In this document: positions 17,801 through 25,321 of the stretch, piece after piece
How positions within the stretch are numbered: the stretch's first letter is position 1
How the letters are laid out: every line of letters starts with the position of its first letter
From: HGM04593 sp045636545
GTDB taxonomy: Bacteria > Bacteroidota > Bacteroidia > Bacteroidales > Bacteroidaceae
DNA length: 43,503 nt
Direction of reading: 5' to 3'
Assembly: GCA_045636545.1 (NCBI GenBank)
Contig: JAZTXR010000016.1
Span: forward strand, 1 to 43,503
Made by a program: the position numbers and the translations under genes
Notes under the pieces: generated by a model
What the model saw: the letters and a program-made list of their open reading frames with translations, nothing else
What the model was told of the DNA's origin: nothing
The model's database searches: none

Positions 17801-18020
17801 TGCGTTCCTTAACAACGCAAACAAGGCATATTTGCCTGCGACAGCCGGTGTAAACCTCACTGCTGCGTTCTATGGCTTCAACTGGAATGGCACAACAGGA
17901 ATAGAGAACGTAGAGGTAGAGAACGCTTCTTATGTAATCTACGACCTCACAGGCCGTCAGGTTAACGCAGTTGAGCGTGGTATCTACATTGTAAACGGCA
18001 AGAAAGTGCTGGTTAAGTAA
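14862..18020 (+). CDS. large secreted mosaic protein with type IX-like C-terminal tail
   Basis: 1052 residues with a signal peptide (MRRFTFFLLFMTAIVATAMA). Three modules with YYLY..AAGKF-type strands (about 22-150, 262-408, 580-700) resemble beta-trefoil/ricin-like units seen in Bacteroidales surface proteins. Between the second and third lies a region (about 423-568) matching the Fibrobacter major paralogous domain: DLGLSVKWRAYNV, GSYYLWSQAD, WYMPTMEEG, YKVTGPNGNSIFMPAGG, NYWTST. A beta-rich region (735-865) and another ending near 1010 follow. The last 40 residues (TGIENVEV..., YDLTGRQV, GIYIVNGKKVLVK) look like a type IX sorting tail. No catalytic motif was seen; binding of glycans or host material is an inference. 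A hairpin and a small gene follow. Confidence 0.8.
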   Translation: MRRFTFFLLFMTAIVATAMAQLNFSNDKVYTLATTRGWLIYNPDNEAFVASTASYGNFAVSAENVNCQWAIHKSATGKYYLYNIGAGKFIGQNSNEGGRFPWVDTPTNDIQIVDNATGNEYAYVFSTDNYGAINHFNHTAEPGVANWKSGGLRQLQDAGSAHKVDEVGSIDAVTLAGIERLVGEYEDKSVVITYEFIYEGNVRFTQTTEAAVGEEYPSFTVNFPLGVTAQKPAGTIVRGSETTIAIPLVVGELPFEYAASYEEITTWYNLLIHSDDRRYVSYNPSGYLDAASTAVDAARAKSYTWAFVGNPVDGFSIVNRLSGKSMVLTSETPEQDNVLPYMAAKSHIVELPLTWDFKASQYGENGFFIAYSGTDICLNRQNLNGNGLKVCYWLGGADAGSTFFVEECNVDDSLVPEEDAVTDGEIIDLGLSVKWRAYNVDASSPEELGSYYLWSQADIAQTHLGGNWYMPTMEEGRELIEQCTWEWMSYNGAYGYKVTGPNGNSIFMPAGGWIHASSGQLVYFEIEGNYWTSTSNGGGYAYDIEFSQAQGVYLDPLGFIQGWQVVRPVYHAYVSELDKFKEDKCYTITCERGAWTVADEEFKTTNDAAEEVSATNTNQHFAVLSLDGENYYLYSVAAGKFVKKDGSLVAGVADPIVLNSAEAFGVRRVQIQFKNTDLYVNINGEGSVAINGWNDIDEGNAVLFTEVGDFDATEALELLNNVPEVSEDVTFDWTTSTSWTTVEVSDLPSTVIADNRMSNVGYIETEITVGGARTATATFTYSGGACALNVRGLEFVNAVGDVVAGDYHVGKAGNPSVDNVYTVNVAEAGTYIVRCYAAFDTNNRANATNGNITISFVEAATDFSHDVTFAAEYATLYLGYKVAVPDSVEAYVVSSVENGLAIMTEVENVIPAATPVILKKVGAEAAYTFAYTDAAAATVENNLLEGSIADRYVVADAYVLSSGANGVGFYAAGLNKLDGTAFLNNANKAYLPATAGVNLTAAFYGFNWNGTTGIENVEVENASYVIYDLTGRQVNAVERGIYIVNGKKVLVK

Positions 18021-18029
18021 AAAAATAGT

Positions 18030-18068
18030 GTCCTTAGTGTCTTTAGAGACCTTAAAGACACTAAGGAC
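18030..18068 (+). promoter_or_regulatory. hairpin between the secreted protein and the small gene
   Basis: GTCCTTAGTGTCTTTA and TAAAGACACTAAGGAC pair perfectly over 16 bp with a seven-base loop. There is only a short T-tract after it, so it may be a leaky terminator or an mRNA-processing or stability stem giving different levels of the two products. Shorter copies of its GACCTT and CTTAAAG words continue to 18085. Confidence 0.6.
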
Positions 18069-18101
18069 TTTAATGACCTTAAAATAAAAAAACACAGATA
18101 T

Positions 18102-18263
18102 ATGAAAAAGAATTATGTATCACCTCTTGCAGTAGAGGTAAGCGTGATGGCCGAGTCAATGCTCGCAGCATCACTTGCAATCAACAATACAACAGTTGAC
18201 ACTTCAGTTGACGGTGCTCAGCTTGGTGGCAATAGCCGCGGCGAGTGGGGTAACTTGTGGTAA
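18102..18263 (+). CDS. 53-residue small protein of a Bacteroidales leader-like family
   Basis: ATG-initiated, 53 residues, beginning MKKNYVSPLAVEVSVMAES and containing MLAASL at 20-25. The second half is polar and glycine-rich and ends in a tryptophan-rich tail, RGEWGNLW. Many Bacteroidales genomes carry small genes with the same plan (MKK.Y..P start, S.LAAS motif, variable polar tail), and their function is unknown to me. The plan resembles a precursor peptide with a conserved leader and variable core, but no modification or export genes lie next to it. Coding status is supported by an intact frame between an upstream hairpin and a perfect terminator directly after the stop. Confidence 0.7.
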   Translation: MKKNYVSPLAVEVSVMAESMLAASLAINNTTVDTSVDGAQLGGNSRGEWGNLW

Positions 18264-18264
18264 T

Positions 18265-18308
18265 AATAGCAAAAGAGTGGGATGGTGAAGTCCCACTCTT
18301 TTGCTATT
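18265..18308. terminator. 18-bp perfect stem-loop terminator
   Basis: AATAGCAAAAGAGTGGGA pairs with its exact complement across eight bases, beginning two bases after the small gene's stop codon. The A/T-rich foot allows action on both strands. The following 135 bases to murF-alr hold only a short GC-rich stretch and no recognised signal. Confidence 0.85.
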
Positions 18309-18443
18309 AAACAAGGTGTCCCGCGAGCGTAGTTGAACTGTTTGTGGCTCCTTTGATGCGCGCAGCAACGGGTCGCGCGTAGCGTTGGTGTAATTCGCAC
18401 CGTGCGGGGTGTATATGCTACTATTGCATTATCTTACACCTCA

Positions 18444-20924
18444 TTAATCACTATAATAAACTCTCTTTATTCTCTCCGATACCGATGTGAGCACCTCGTA
18501 TGGTATTGTCTCCAGCCAGTCGGCAACAGTTGTCACAGGCAACTGCGGGCCGAAGATTTCTACCACATCGCCCTCCTTGCAATCAATATCAGTGACATCA
18601 ATCATACAGACATCCATGCATATATTGCCGATGTAAGGCGCACGCTTGCCGTTTACAATGCAGTAACCCTTGCCGTTACCAAGACGGCGGTTGAGGCCGT
18701 CGGCATATCCTATGGGCAGTGCGGCAATGCGCGAATTGCGCTTTAATGTTCCCTTGCGGCTGTAGCCCACGGTCTCGTCGGCGGGTACGTCGCGCAGCTG
18801 CAGTATTATGGTCTTGAGTGTTGAAATCTGTCGAAGGTTAGGGTTCTCTTCAATGGGTGATATTCCGTAGAGCCCTATTCCCAGGCGCACCATGTCGTCC
18901 TGCGCGGTAGCAAAGCGCTCGGCTCCGGCGCTGTTGCAGATGTGGCGCAGAATCTTGTGCCCGAATGCCTGTTGCAACGTCTCGGCTGCTGTGTCAAAGC
19001 GCTCTCTCTGCAACCTTGAGAAGTCGTCAAACAGTGGGCTGTCGCTGCCTGCAAAGTGCGAGAATATTGAGCGCGGAATAAGTGCGCTCTGCTTTTTCAG
19101 CTCCTCCACAAGCGCGGGAATCTCGCAAGGCAGGAATCCCAGGCGGTGCATTCCCGTGTCCACCTTTATATGCACTGGGTAGTCGGTCACTCCCTCGTGG
19201 CGCGCGGCGTTGATGAGCGCCCTCAACATTCCAAAGCTGTAGACCTCGGGCTCGAGCTTGTTGTCGAACAGCGTGCCGAACGAACTCGGCTCGGGGTTCA
19301 TCACAATTATTCCTGTCGTTATACCCTCCTTGCGCAGTTCGGCGCCCTCGTCGGCAACGGCAACTGCGAGATAGTCCACGTTGCACTCCTGCAGCGTGCG
19401 CCCAACCTCCAGAGCTCCCGCGCCGTAGGCGCTTGCCTTCACCATGCACACACTCTTTGTCCCGGCGGCAAGGCGGTTGCGGTAGTAGTTGAGGTTGTCG
19501 CGCAGGGCATTGAGGTTCACCTCCAGAATGGTCTGGTGTACTTTCTTTTCAAGCACTTCGGTCACATCCTCAAAGTGGAACGAGCGCGAGCCCTTTATCA
19601 GTATGCATTCATTCTGCAGCTTCCTGATGAGCGGCGATGCAAGCAACTCTTCGGTGTCGGCAAAGAAGTGGCACTCCATTCCCGTGTCGCCGAAACTCCT
19701 TGCCTGCGACGAAATGTCGCTTCCCACTCCAATGAACTTCTCAATCTTGTGCTCCTTGAGGCTGCTGATGACATTGTTGTAGAGCATTGAGGCTCTCTCG
19801 CCTGTCTGTTTTATGTCGGCAAGTATTAGCGTGCGCCCAAGACCCTGCATGGTCATGCAACGGCGTTCCATGAAGTCGAGTGCAATGTCAAGCGATGCGG
19901 TGTCGGCGTTATAGCTGTCGTTTATTATCATGCAACCGTTCTTGCCCTCCTTTACCTCGAGGCGCATGGCGATGGGTTCAAGCTGTGCCATACGCTCGGC
20001 AATCACCTTGGGCGGAATCATGAGATAGAGGGCGGCGGCAAGGCAGTTTATGGAGTCCTCTATCGAGGCGTTGTCAACGAACGGTATGCGGTAGCAGCCC
20101 TCCATTGTCAGGTAGCGGTACTTTATTTCAGTGCCGTTCTCCTCCTTTGTCACCGACTCGATGTAGAGCGGGCGCTCGTCATCGGTCATTGACCATGCAA
20201 TCTCGCGCGAGGGTAGTGCCGAGTGCTCTATGCAGTCTGCCAGCACCCTGTTGTCGGCATTGTATATTATTATGTCGCACTCTTTCAAGAGCAGCAGCTT
20301 CTCGGCACACTTCTGTTGTAGGGTCTCGAAGTTCTCCTGGTGGGCACCGCTGATGTTTGTTATTATGCCAATGGTGGGCTTTATTATCTGCTGCAGCCTG
20401 CCCATCTCCTCACATTTTGATATTCCGGCCTCAAAGATACCGAGCGTGCTGTTGTCACCCAGCATCCACACCGAGAGGGGAACACCTATCTGCGAATTGT
20501 AGCTTCGTGGCGAGCGGGTGACCGTGTAGCTGCCGGCCGTTAGCTGGTAGAGCCACTCCTTTACAATGGTCTTTCCGTCACTGCCGGTGATGCCCACTAT
20601 GGGAATGTCGAACTGTGAACGGTGGTGGCGGGCAACGGCCTGCAGTGCCGCAAGGCTGTCGCCGACGAGTATGAAGTTCGCATCGGCAATGTCACCGAAT
20701 GCGGCAATGTCGTTCACAACAAAATTCCTTACCCCTTTGCCGTAGAGCGCACGCACGTAGTCGTGTCCGTCGCCATGCTTTGTCTTTATGGCAAAGAAGA
20801 TGGTCTCCTCGGGGAATGAGAGTGAACGGCTGTCGGTGAGCAGGCGTGTTACTCTGCTCTCCGGCATTGCAAGCCTTCCGTCGGCTTTCAGTATTCTCCT
20901 TATCTGTTCAACAGTGTATTGCAT
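18444..20924 (-). CDS. murF-alr: bifunctional MurF ligase / alanine racemase
   Basis: 826 residues. The N-terminal half (1-about 455) is UDP-MurNAc-tripeptide:D-Ala-D-Ala ligase, adding the terminal dipeptide to the wall precursor. Its ATP loop is GITGSDGKTIVKEW (about 110-123; Asp replaces the Asn of many relatives) and RSPRSYNSQIGVPLS follows. The C-terminal half (about 463-826) is a PLP-dependent alanine racemase: MVKASAYGAG with the PLP lysine, KVDTGMHRLGF, RLGIGLYGISP, and the catalytic tyrosine in VGYSRKG. The fusion is known from Bacteroidetes and joins the enzyme making D-Ala with the one using D-Ala-D-Ala. Its start lies inside the 3' end of the GSCFA gene, implying coupling. Confidence 0.95.
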   Translation of the reverse strand: MQYTVEQIRRILKADGRLAMPESRVTRLLTDSRSLSFPEETIFFAIKTKHGDGHDYVRALYGKGVRNFVVNDIAAFGDIADANFILVGDSLAALQAVARHHRSQFDIPIVGITGSDGKTIVKEWLYQLTAGSYTVTRSPRSYNSQIGVPLSVWMLGDNSTLGIFEAGISKCEEMGRLQQIIKPTIGIITNISGAHQENFETLQQKCAEKLLLLKECDIIIYNADNRVLADCIEHSALPSREIAWSMTDDERPLYIESVTKEENGTEIKYRYLTMEGCYRIPFVDNASIEDSINCLAAALYLMIPPKVIAERMAQLEPIAMRLEVKEGKNGCMIINDSYNADTASLDIALDFMERRCMTMQGLGRTLILADIKQTGERASMLYNNVISSLKEHKIEKFIGVGSDISSQARSFGDTGMECHFFADTEELLASPLIRKLQNECILIKGSRSFHFEDVTEVLEKKVHQTILEVNLNALRDNLNYYRNRLAAGTKSVCMVKASAYGAGALEVGRTLQECNVDYLAVAVADEGAELRKEGITTGIIVMNPEPSSFGTLFDNKLEPEVYSFGMLRALINAARHEGVTDYPVHIKVDTGMHRLGFLPCEIPALVEELKKQSALIPRSIFSHFAGSDSPLFDDFSRLQRERFDTAAETLQQAFGHKILRHICNSAGAERFATAQDDMVRLGIGLYGISPIEENPNLRQISTLKTIILQLRDVPADETVGYSRKGTLKRNSRIAALPIGYADGLNRRLGNGKGYCIVNGKRAPYIGNICMDVCMIDVTDIDCKEGDVVEIFGPQLPVTTVADWLETIPYEVLTSVSERIKRVYYSD

Positions 20925-21895
20925 TCTCTTTTTTCGTTTTCGAAATCAATGTATGGGTGCTCTTTCTCAATGGCCTCAATCTTTTGCAGCAGCTGCCCTA
21001 TGAAATTCCTGTATGCCGGCGATTGTGCATCAAATGGGCGGTGTGCCAGTCCGCGGGTAATCTCGCTTGTCCTTGTGTTGAGTGCCCTTGTGGCATCGTT
21101 GAAATAGCATTTGTCAAAGCACTCCCAAATATATCCAATGGCCTTTGCCGACGGGTGCAGCATGTCGTCGGCATAGAAGCGGTAGTCGCGCAGTTCGTCC
21201 ATCATAATCTCGTACGATGGGAAATAGGCGGTATTCTGTGGCAAAGCCTCCGCAATCCTGTCTATGGCAAGCAGCAGTGTGGCCTTGCTCTTCTGGTTAT
21301 CGTGCGCTCCGTCGCGCAGGTGGCGTATGGGGCTCACGGTGAATATGAATCTCACTCCCGGATTCGCTGTAATGATGCGCCGCATCACGGCCGTCAGCCT
21401 CTCCACAATCCCGTCAACGCCAAGCAGTGAACGGGTGAACAGGTTGCCGGGCAGTTTGTGGCAGTTTCCCGCCACTGCATTGTCGCTGTTGCGGGTGTAG
21501 GCGTATGCCGTCCCAAGCGTGATTATGATTGTGTCGCACGCGACAATGGCGTTGTGCGCTTTCAGAAGCCTTTCGTTTATGCCGGCTATGAGCAGCTCCT
21601 TGCTGTCGCGCGAAAAGTCGCTGTGGTGCAGTATGCTGTGCCACTTGCCGTTGTGCTCGAACAGTTCGGGCGAGCTGCTGTCGAACGGTGTGCCGTCGAC
21701 AATCCTTGAAAGCACGGTGGCTATCGACAACGGGTTGTACTGCACGCCGAACGGGTTCACGTCGACATTGAATTTGTTGTCAAGCAGTGCCGCACCGATG
21801 TTGTCTGCAAAACAGGAACCGATGAGCATGAGCCTGCTCTCATGTGATATCGGCCGTGCGCCGCGGGGCAGTTCGACAGGGGTTGTGAAAAACAT
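20900..21895 (-). CDS. GSCFA-domain protein
   Basis: 331 residues. The name-giving motif GSCFADNIG is at about residues 26-34. The family is distantly related to SGNH/GDSL hydrolases: the Ser in GSCFA fits the first catalytic block, TIIITLGTAYAY the second, and DDMLHPSAKA near residue 242 the DxxH block. No signal peptide or membrane segment, so probably cytoplasmic. The last 25 bp overlap murF-alr and both are read from one promoter region. The substrate is unknown; the constant link with murF-alr suggests a cell-wall or polysaccharide ester, which is an inference. Confidence 0.88.
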   Translation of the reverse strand: MFFTTPVELPRGARPISHESRLMLIGSCFADNIGAALLDNKFNVDVNPFGVQYNPLSIATVLSRIVDGTPFDSSSPELFEHNGKWHSILHHSDFSRDSKELLIAGINERLLKAHNAIVACDTIIITLGTAYAYTRNSDNAVAGNCHKLPGNLFTRSLLGVDGIVERLTAVMRRIITANPGVRFIFTVSPIRHLRDGAHDNQKSKATLLLAIDRIAEALPQNTAYFPSYEIMMDELRDYRFYADDMLHPSAKAIGYIWECFDKCYFNDATRALNTRTSEITRGLAHRPFDAQSPAYRNFIGQLLQKIEAIEKEHPYIDFENEKRECNTLLNR

Positions 21896-21914
21896 TGTTC
21901 AAGCATTTTGTATG

Positions 21915-21922
21915 CAAAAATA
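21915..21922 (-). promoter_or_regulatory. -7 box for the GSCFA gene
   Basis: TATTTTTG on the minus strand, 20 bp before the start codon, divergent from the dxs promoters. Confidence 0.45.
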
Positions 21923-21946
21923 ATCAACTTCGTTAAAGATTTGTAG

Positions 21947-21984
21947 TATCTTTGCGACAAATTTGTTTTTTACTATTATATTTG
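21947..21984 (+). promoter_or_regulatory. tandem -7 boxes for dxs
   Basis: TATCTTTG at 21947-21954 and TATATTTG at 21977-21984. The TTTG ending the first box lies 22 bp from the second and can act as its -33 element. Confidence 0.5.
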
Positions 21985-22022
21985 CGGTAGACCGCGAATA
22001 TGGACAACGTGGTCCGAATATT
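21983..22022 (+). promoter_or_regulatory. two stem-loops in the dxs leader
   Basis: GCGGT-AG-ACCGC is followed by a near-palindrome in which AATAT.GGAC faces GTCC.AATATT. They fill most of the short leader just before the dxs start. Possible translation control or operators; unknown. Confidence 0.35.
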
Positions 22023-22034
22023 TTTTGAACAGAC

Positions 22035-23930
22035 ATGGAAAAAGAGACAAAATATCCTTTGCTTGAGGCTATTGACAGCCCGGCCGATTTGCGCAAGCTG
22101 CCCGAGGAACAATTGGAGCAGGTGTGCCGTGAATTGAGGGGCTTTATCATTGACTCATTGGCGAACAACCCGGGACACTTTGCATCAAGCCTTGGCTCGG
22201 TAGAGCTGACAGTGGCTCTGCACTATGTATTCTCTACTCCCGACGACAAACTGGTTTGGGATGTGGGTCATCAGGCATACGGACACAAGATACTCACAGG
22301 CCGTCGCGACCGTTTCCACACCAACCGCAAACTGAACGGTATCAAGCCTTTTCCATCGCCGGCAGAGAGCGAGTACGATGCCTTTGTGGCAGGCCACGCC
22401 TCAAACTCCATTTCGGCGGCCTTGGGTCTTGCCGTTTCTGCGACAATGCGTGGCAGTGACGAGCAGGTGGTTGCCATCATCGGCGATGGCTCAATGAGTG
22501 GTGGCCTGGCATACGAAGGCCTCAACAACCTTGCCAGCACTAACAGCAATCTGTTGATAATACTCAATGACAACAATATGTCAATCGACAAGAGCGTGGG
22601 CGGAATGAGCGAGGTGCTCATCTCCATGCACTCGTCAAGGACATACAACAAGATACGTTATGGCATTGCCAAGGCGTTGAGAAAGGTGGGCCTGCTCAAT
22701 GAACAGCGTGCAAATGCGCTCATCCGCTTCAACAACGGCCTCAAGGCGATGCTGTTCAAGCAGAACAACTTCTTCGAGGGAATGAGCGCCCGCTACTTCG
22801 GCCCTATCAATGGACACAATGTTCTTGAACTCGTGCGTATGCTCAAGAGCATAAAGGACATGAAAGGTCCCAAGATGCTCCACATACACACCGTCAAAGG
22901 CAAGGGTTGGGAGCCCGCCGAGAAGAATGCCACCGTTTGGCATCAGCCGGGCATCTTTGATGTCGAGACCGGTGAGCGCATTGTGGCCGAGGGTGGTACA
23001 CCACGTTTTCAGGATGTCTTCGGCGAGACACTCGTGGAGCTTGCAAAGGATAATGACAAGGTTGTGGGAATAACCCCAGCAATGCCCACAGGCTGCTCCA
23101 TGAACAAACTGTTGGAGGTCTTCCCCGACCGTTTCTTTGATGTCGGTATTGCCGAGGGACACGCCGTGACATTCTCGGCTGGCTTGGCAAAGGGTGGTCT
23201 CATGCCGTTCTGCAATATCTACTCGTCGTTCATGCAGCGAGGGTATGACAACCTCATCCATGATGCCGCATTGCAGCGCCTTAATATGGTGCTCTGCCTT
23301 GACAGGGCTGGAATTGTAGGCGAGGACGGCCCCACGCACCACGGTGCTTTCGACCTTGCCTATCTGCGCCCCGTGCCCGATATAACAATATCCTCGCCAT
23401 ACGACGAGTGTGAGCTGCGCCGTCTCATGTACACGGCCGTGCAGCCCGATATGGGAACTTTCGTCATACGCTATCCGCGTGGCAAGGGCAACCGTCACGA
23501 CTGGCGCTGTCCGCTTGAGACCGTTGAGGTTGGTACAGGCCGCAAGCTTGTTGAGGGCAATGATGTCGCTTTCCTTACCATAGGCCCCATCGGCAAGCTC
23601 ATGGAACAGGTTGTTGAGGCTGCCGCTGCAAATGGCGTGAGTGTCGCACACTACGATATGCGCTTCCTGAAACCGATTGATGAGAATATACTGCGCGAGG
23701 TGGGCGAGAAGTTCAGCTACATTGTCACGCTCGAGGACGGAACTGTCAAGGGCGGCCTGGGCAGCGCGGTTGTAGAGTATATGGCACAGAACGGTTATAC
23801 ACCGCGCATAAAGGTAATGGGAATCCCCGATTCGTTTGTGGAACACGGCACTCCCGAACAGTTGTACAGAATTTGCGGAATGGATGCCGACAGCGTGCTT
23901 GCAGCCATTATGGAATTCAATAAAAAATGA
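22035..23930 (+). CDS. dxs: 1-deoxy-D-xylulose-5-phosphate synthase
   Basis: 631 residues. It joins pyruvate and glyceraldehyde 3-phosphate, the first step of the MEP isoprenoid pathway, using thiamine diphosphate and magnesium. The thiamine-site motif IIGDGSMSGGLAYEGLNN (about 149-166) is complete, as are WDVGHQAYGHKILTGR near residue 75 and IAEGHAVTFSAGLA with the catalytic Glu in the pyrimidine domain. The third, transketolase C domain contains FLTIGP and TLEDGTVKGGLGSAV. Length is usual. ispG, a later step of the same pathway, is at 38.7 kb. trkA follows 49 bp downstream, so the three genes may be one operon. Confidence 0.96.
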   Translation: MEKETKYPLLEAIDSPADLRKLPEEQLEQVCRELRGFIIDSLANNPGHFASSLGSVELTVALHYVFSTPDDKLVWDVGHQAYGHKILTGRRDRFHTNRKLNGIKPFPSPAESEYDAFVAGHASNSISAALGLAVSATMRGSDEQVVAIIGDGSMSGGLAYEGLNNLASTNSNLLIILNDNNMSIDKSVGGMSEVLISMHSSRTYNKIRYGIAKALRKVGLLNEQRANALIRFNNGLKAMLFKQNNFFEGMSARYFGPINGHNVLELVRMLKSIKDMKGPKMLHIHTVKGKGWEPAEKNATVWHQPGIFDVETGERIVAEGGTPRFQDVFGETLVELAKDNDKVVGITPAMPTGCSMNKLLEVFPDRFFDVGIAEGHAVTFSAGLAKGGLMPFCNIYSSFMQRGYDNLIHDAALQRLNMVLCLDRAGIVGEDGPTHHGAFDLAYLRPVPDITISSPYDECELRRLMYTAVQPDMGTFVIRYPRGKGNRHDWRCPLETVEVGTGRKLVEGNDVAFLTIGPIGKLMEQVVEAAAANGVSVAHYDMRFLKPIDENILREVGEKFSYIVTLEDGTVKGGLGSAVVEYMAQNGYTPRIKVMGIPDSFVEHGTPEQLYRICGMDADSVLAAIMEFNKK

Positions 23931-23979
23931 GTGAGGATGAAACAGGAGCATTGCCTGTTAGTTTATAAAAGATGATGTT

Positions 23980-25317
23980 ATGAGAATTGTCATTGCCGGT
24001 GCAGGCGCCGTGGGTACACACCTTGCAAAGATGCTTTCGGCCGAGAACGAGAACGTTATTCTGCTTGACGAGAGCGAGGAGAAACTGGGCAAGATGGAGG
24101 CTTCGTTCGACCTGCAGACGATTGTCGGCGACCCGACAAAGATTTCGGCTTTAAAGGATGCCGGGGCCGGCAGTGCCGAACTGTTCGTGGCCGTCACCCC
24201 CGACGAGAGCCGCAACATAACCGCCTGCATCCTTGCCCACTATCTTGGTGCGGCAAAGACCATAGCGCGAATAGATAATTACGAGTATCTGCTCCCCAAG
24301 CACAAGGAGTATTTCGCTTCGCTTGGCGTGGATTCGCTCATCTATCCCGAGCAGCTTGCTGCCGAGGAGATAGCAACCAGCATCAAGTACAGCTGGATGC
24401 GACAGATGTTGGAGTTCGGCGGCGGTGCTCTTGTTATGGCCGGTGTCAAGGTCAGGGAGAATGCATCCATCATCAACATCGCATTCAAGGACCTGCCGCG
24501 CGACATTCCCTATCACATAGTGGCAATGCAGCGTGGCGACGAGACAATCATACCACGCGGTAATGACTGCATACTCCCCAATGACATTGTCTGCTTCATG
24601 ACAACCCGCGAGAATATCCCTTACATACGCCGCATCTGTGGCAAGGAGCAGTTCTCTGTGGTGAGAAGCATTATAATAATGGGTGGCAGCCGCATTGCCG
24701 TGCGCACGACAAAGCTCATTTCAAATGATGTCGACATCAAGATAATAGAGAGTGACCTCAACCGTTGCCACAAGCTCCTGGAGCTTGTCGATGACGAGGT
24801 CATGGTAATCAACGGCGATGCGCGTGACCCCGAGTTGCTGCGCAGCGAGGGAATAGCCAACACCGATGTGTTCATTGCCCTCAGCGACAACTCCGAGACC
24901 AATATCCTTGCCTGCCTTGCCGCAAAGCGCGCGGGTGTGTGCCGTGCCGTCTCCGAGATTGAGAATATCGACTACATATCAATGGCCGAGAAGATGGACA
25001 TCGGTTCTGTCATCAACAAGAAGAAACTGGCGGCGAGTACTATCTTTCAGATGATGCTCAAGACCGATGTGTCGAGCGTGAAGTGCCTCACCTTCATTCA
25101 GGCCGTGGTTGCGGAATTCCCCGTGCACGAGAATGCCCTCATAACACGCAAGCCGGTGAAGAGTCTCGGCCTGCCAGACGGTGCCAATATAGGTGGTCTC
25201 ATACGTGGCGGGGTGGGCGTGCACGTTACCGGTAACACAATGATTGAGCCCGGCGACCACGTCATAGTCTTTTGTCTTGAGCGTGTGCTCAAAAAAATGG
25301 AAAAATATTTCAATTAA
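23980..25317 (+). CDS. trkA: Trk potassium-uptake regulatory subunit TrkA
   Basis: 445 residues made of two tandem RCK units. The first NAD-binding domain begins MRIVIAGAGAVGTHLAKML (residues 1-19), the second near residue 225 with RSIIIMGGSRIAVRTTKLI, where the glycine motif is weaker (GGSRIA). Each is followed by an RCK-C domain. TrkA binds nucleotides in the cytoplasm and gates the TrkH membrane channel. trkH begins five bases after the stop codon. Confidence 0.94.
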   Translation: MRIVIAGAGAVGTHLAKMLSAENENVILLDESEEKLGKMEASFDLQTIVGDPTKISALKDAGAGSAELFVAVTPDESRNITACILAHYLGAAKTIARIDNYEYLLPKHKEYFASLGVDSLIYPEQLAAEEIATSIKYSWMRQMLEFGGGALVMAGVKVRENASIINIAFKDLPRDIPYHIVAMQRGDETIIPRGNDCILPNDIVCFMTTRENIPYIRRICGKEQFSVVRSIIIMGGSRIAVRTTKLISNDVDIKIIESDLNRCHKLLELVDDEVMVINGDARDPELLRSEGIANTDVFIALSDNSETNILACLAAKRAGVCRAVSEIENIDYISMAEKMDIGSVINKKKLAASTIFQMMLKTDVSSVKCLTFIQAVVAEFPVHENALITRKPVKSLGLPDGANIGGLIRGGVGVHVTGNTMIEPGDHVIVFCLERVLKKMEKYFN

Positions 25318-25321
25318 GAAG

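Noticed and set aside
22635..23951. 438-residue frame antisense to dxs
   Set aside because: Long antisense frames are common opposite GC-richer genes; it has no recognisable domain and the dxs strand is certain.
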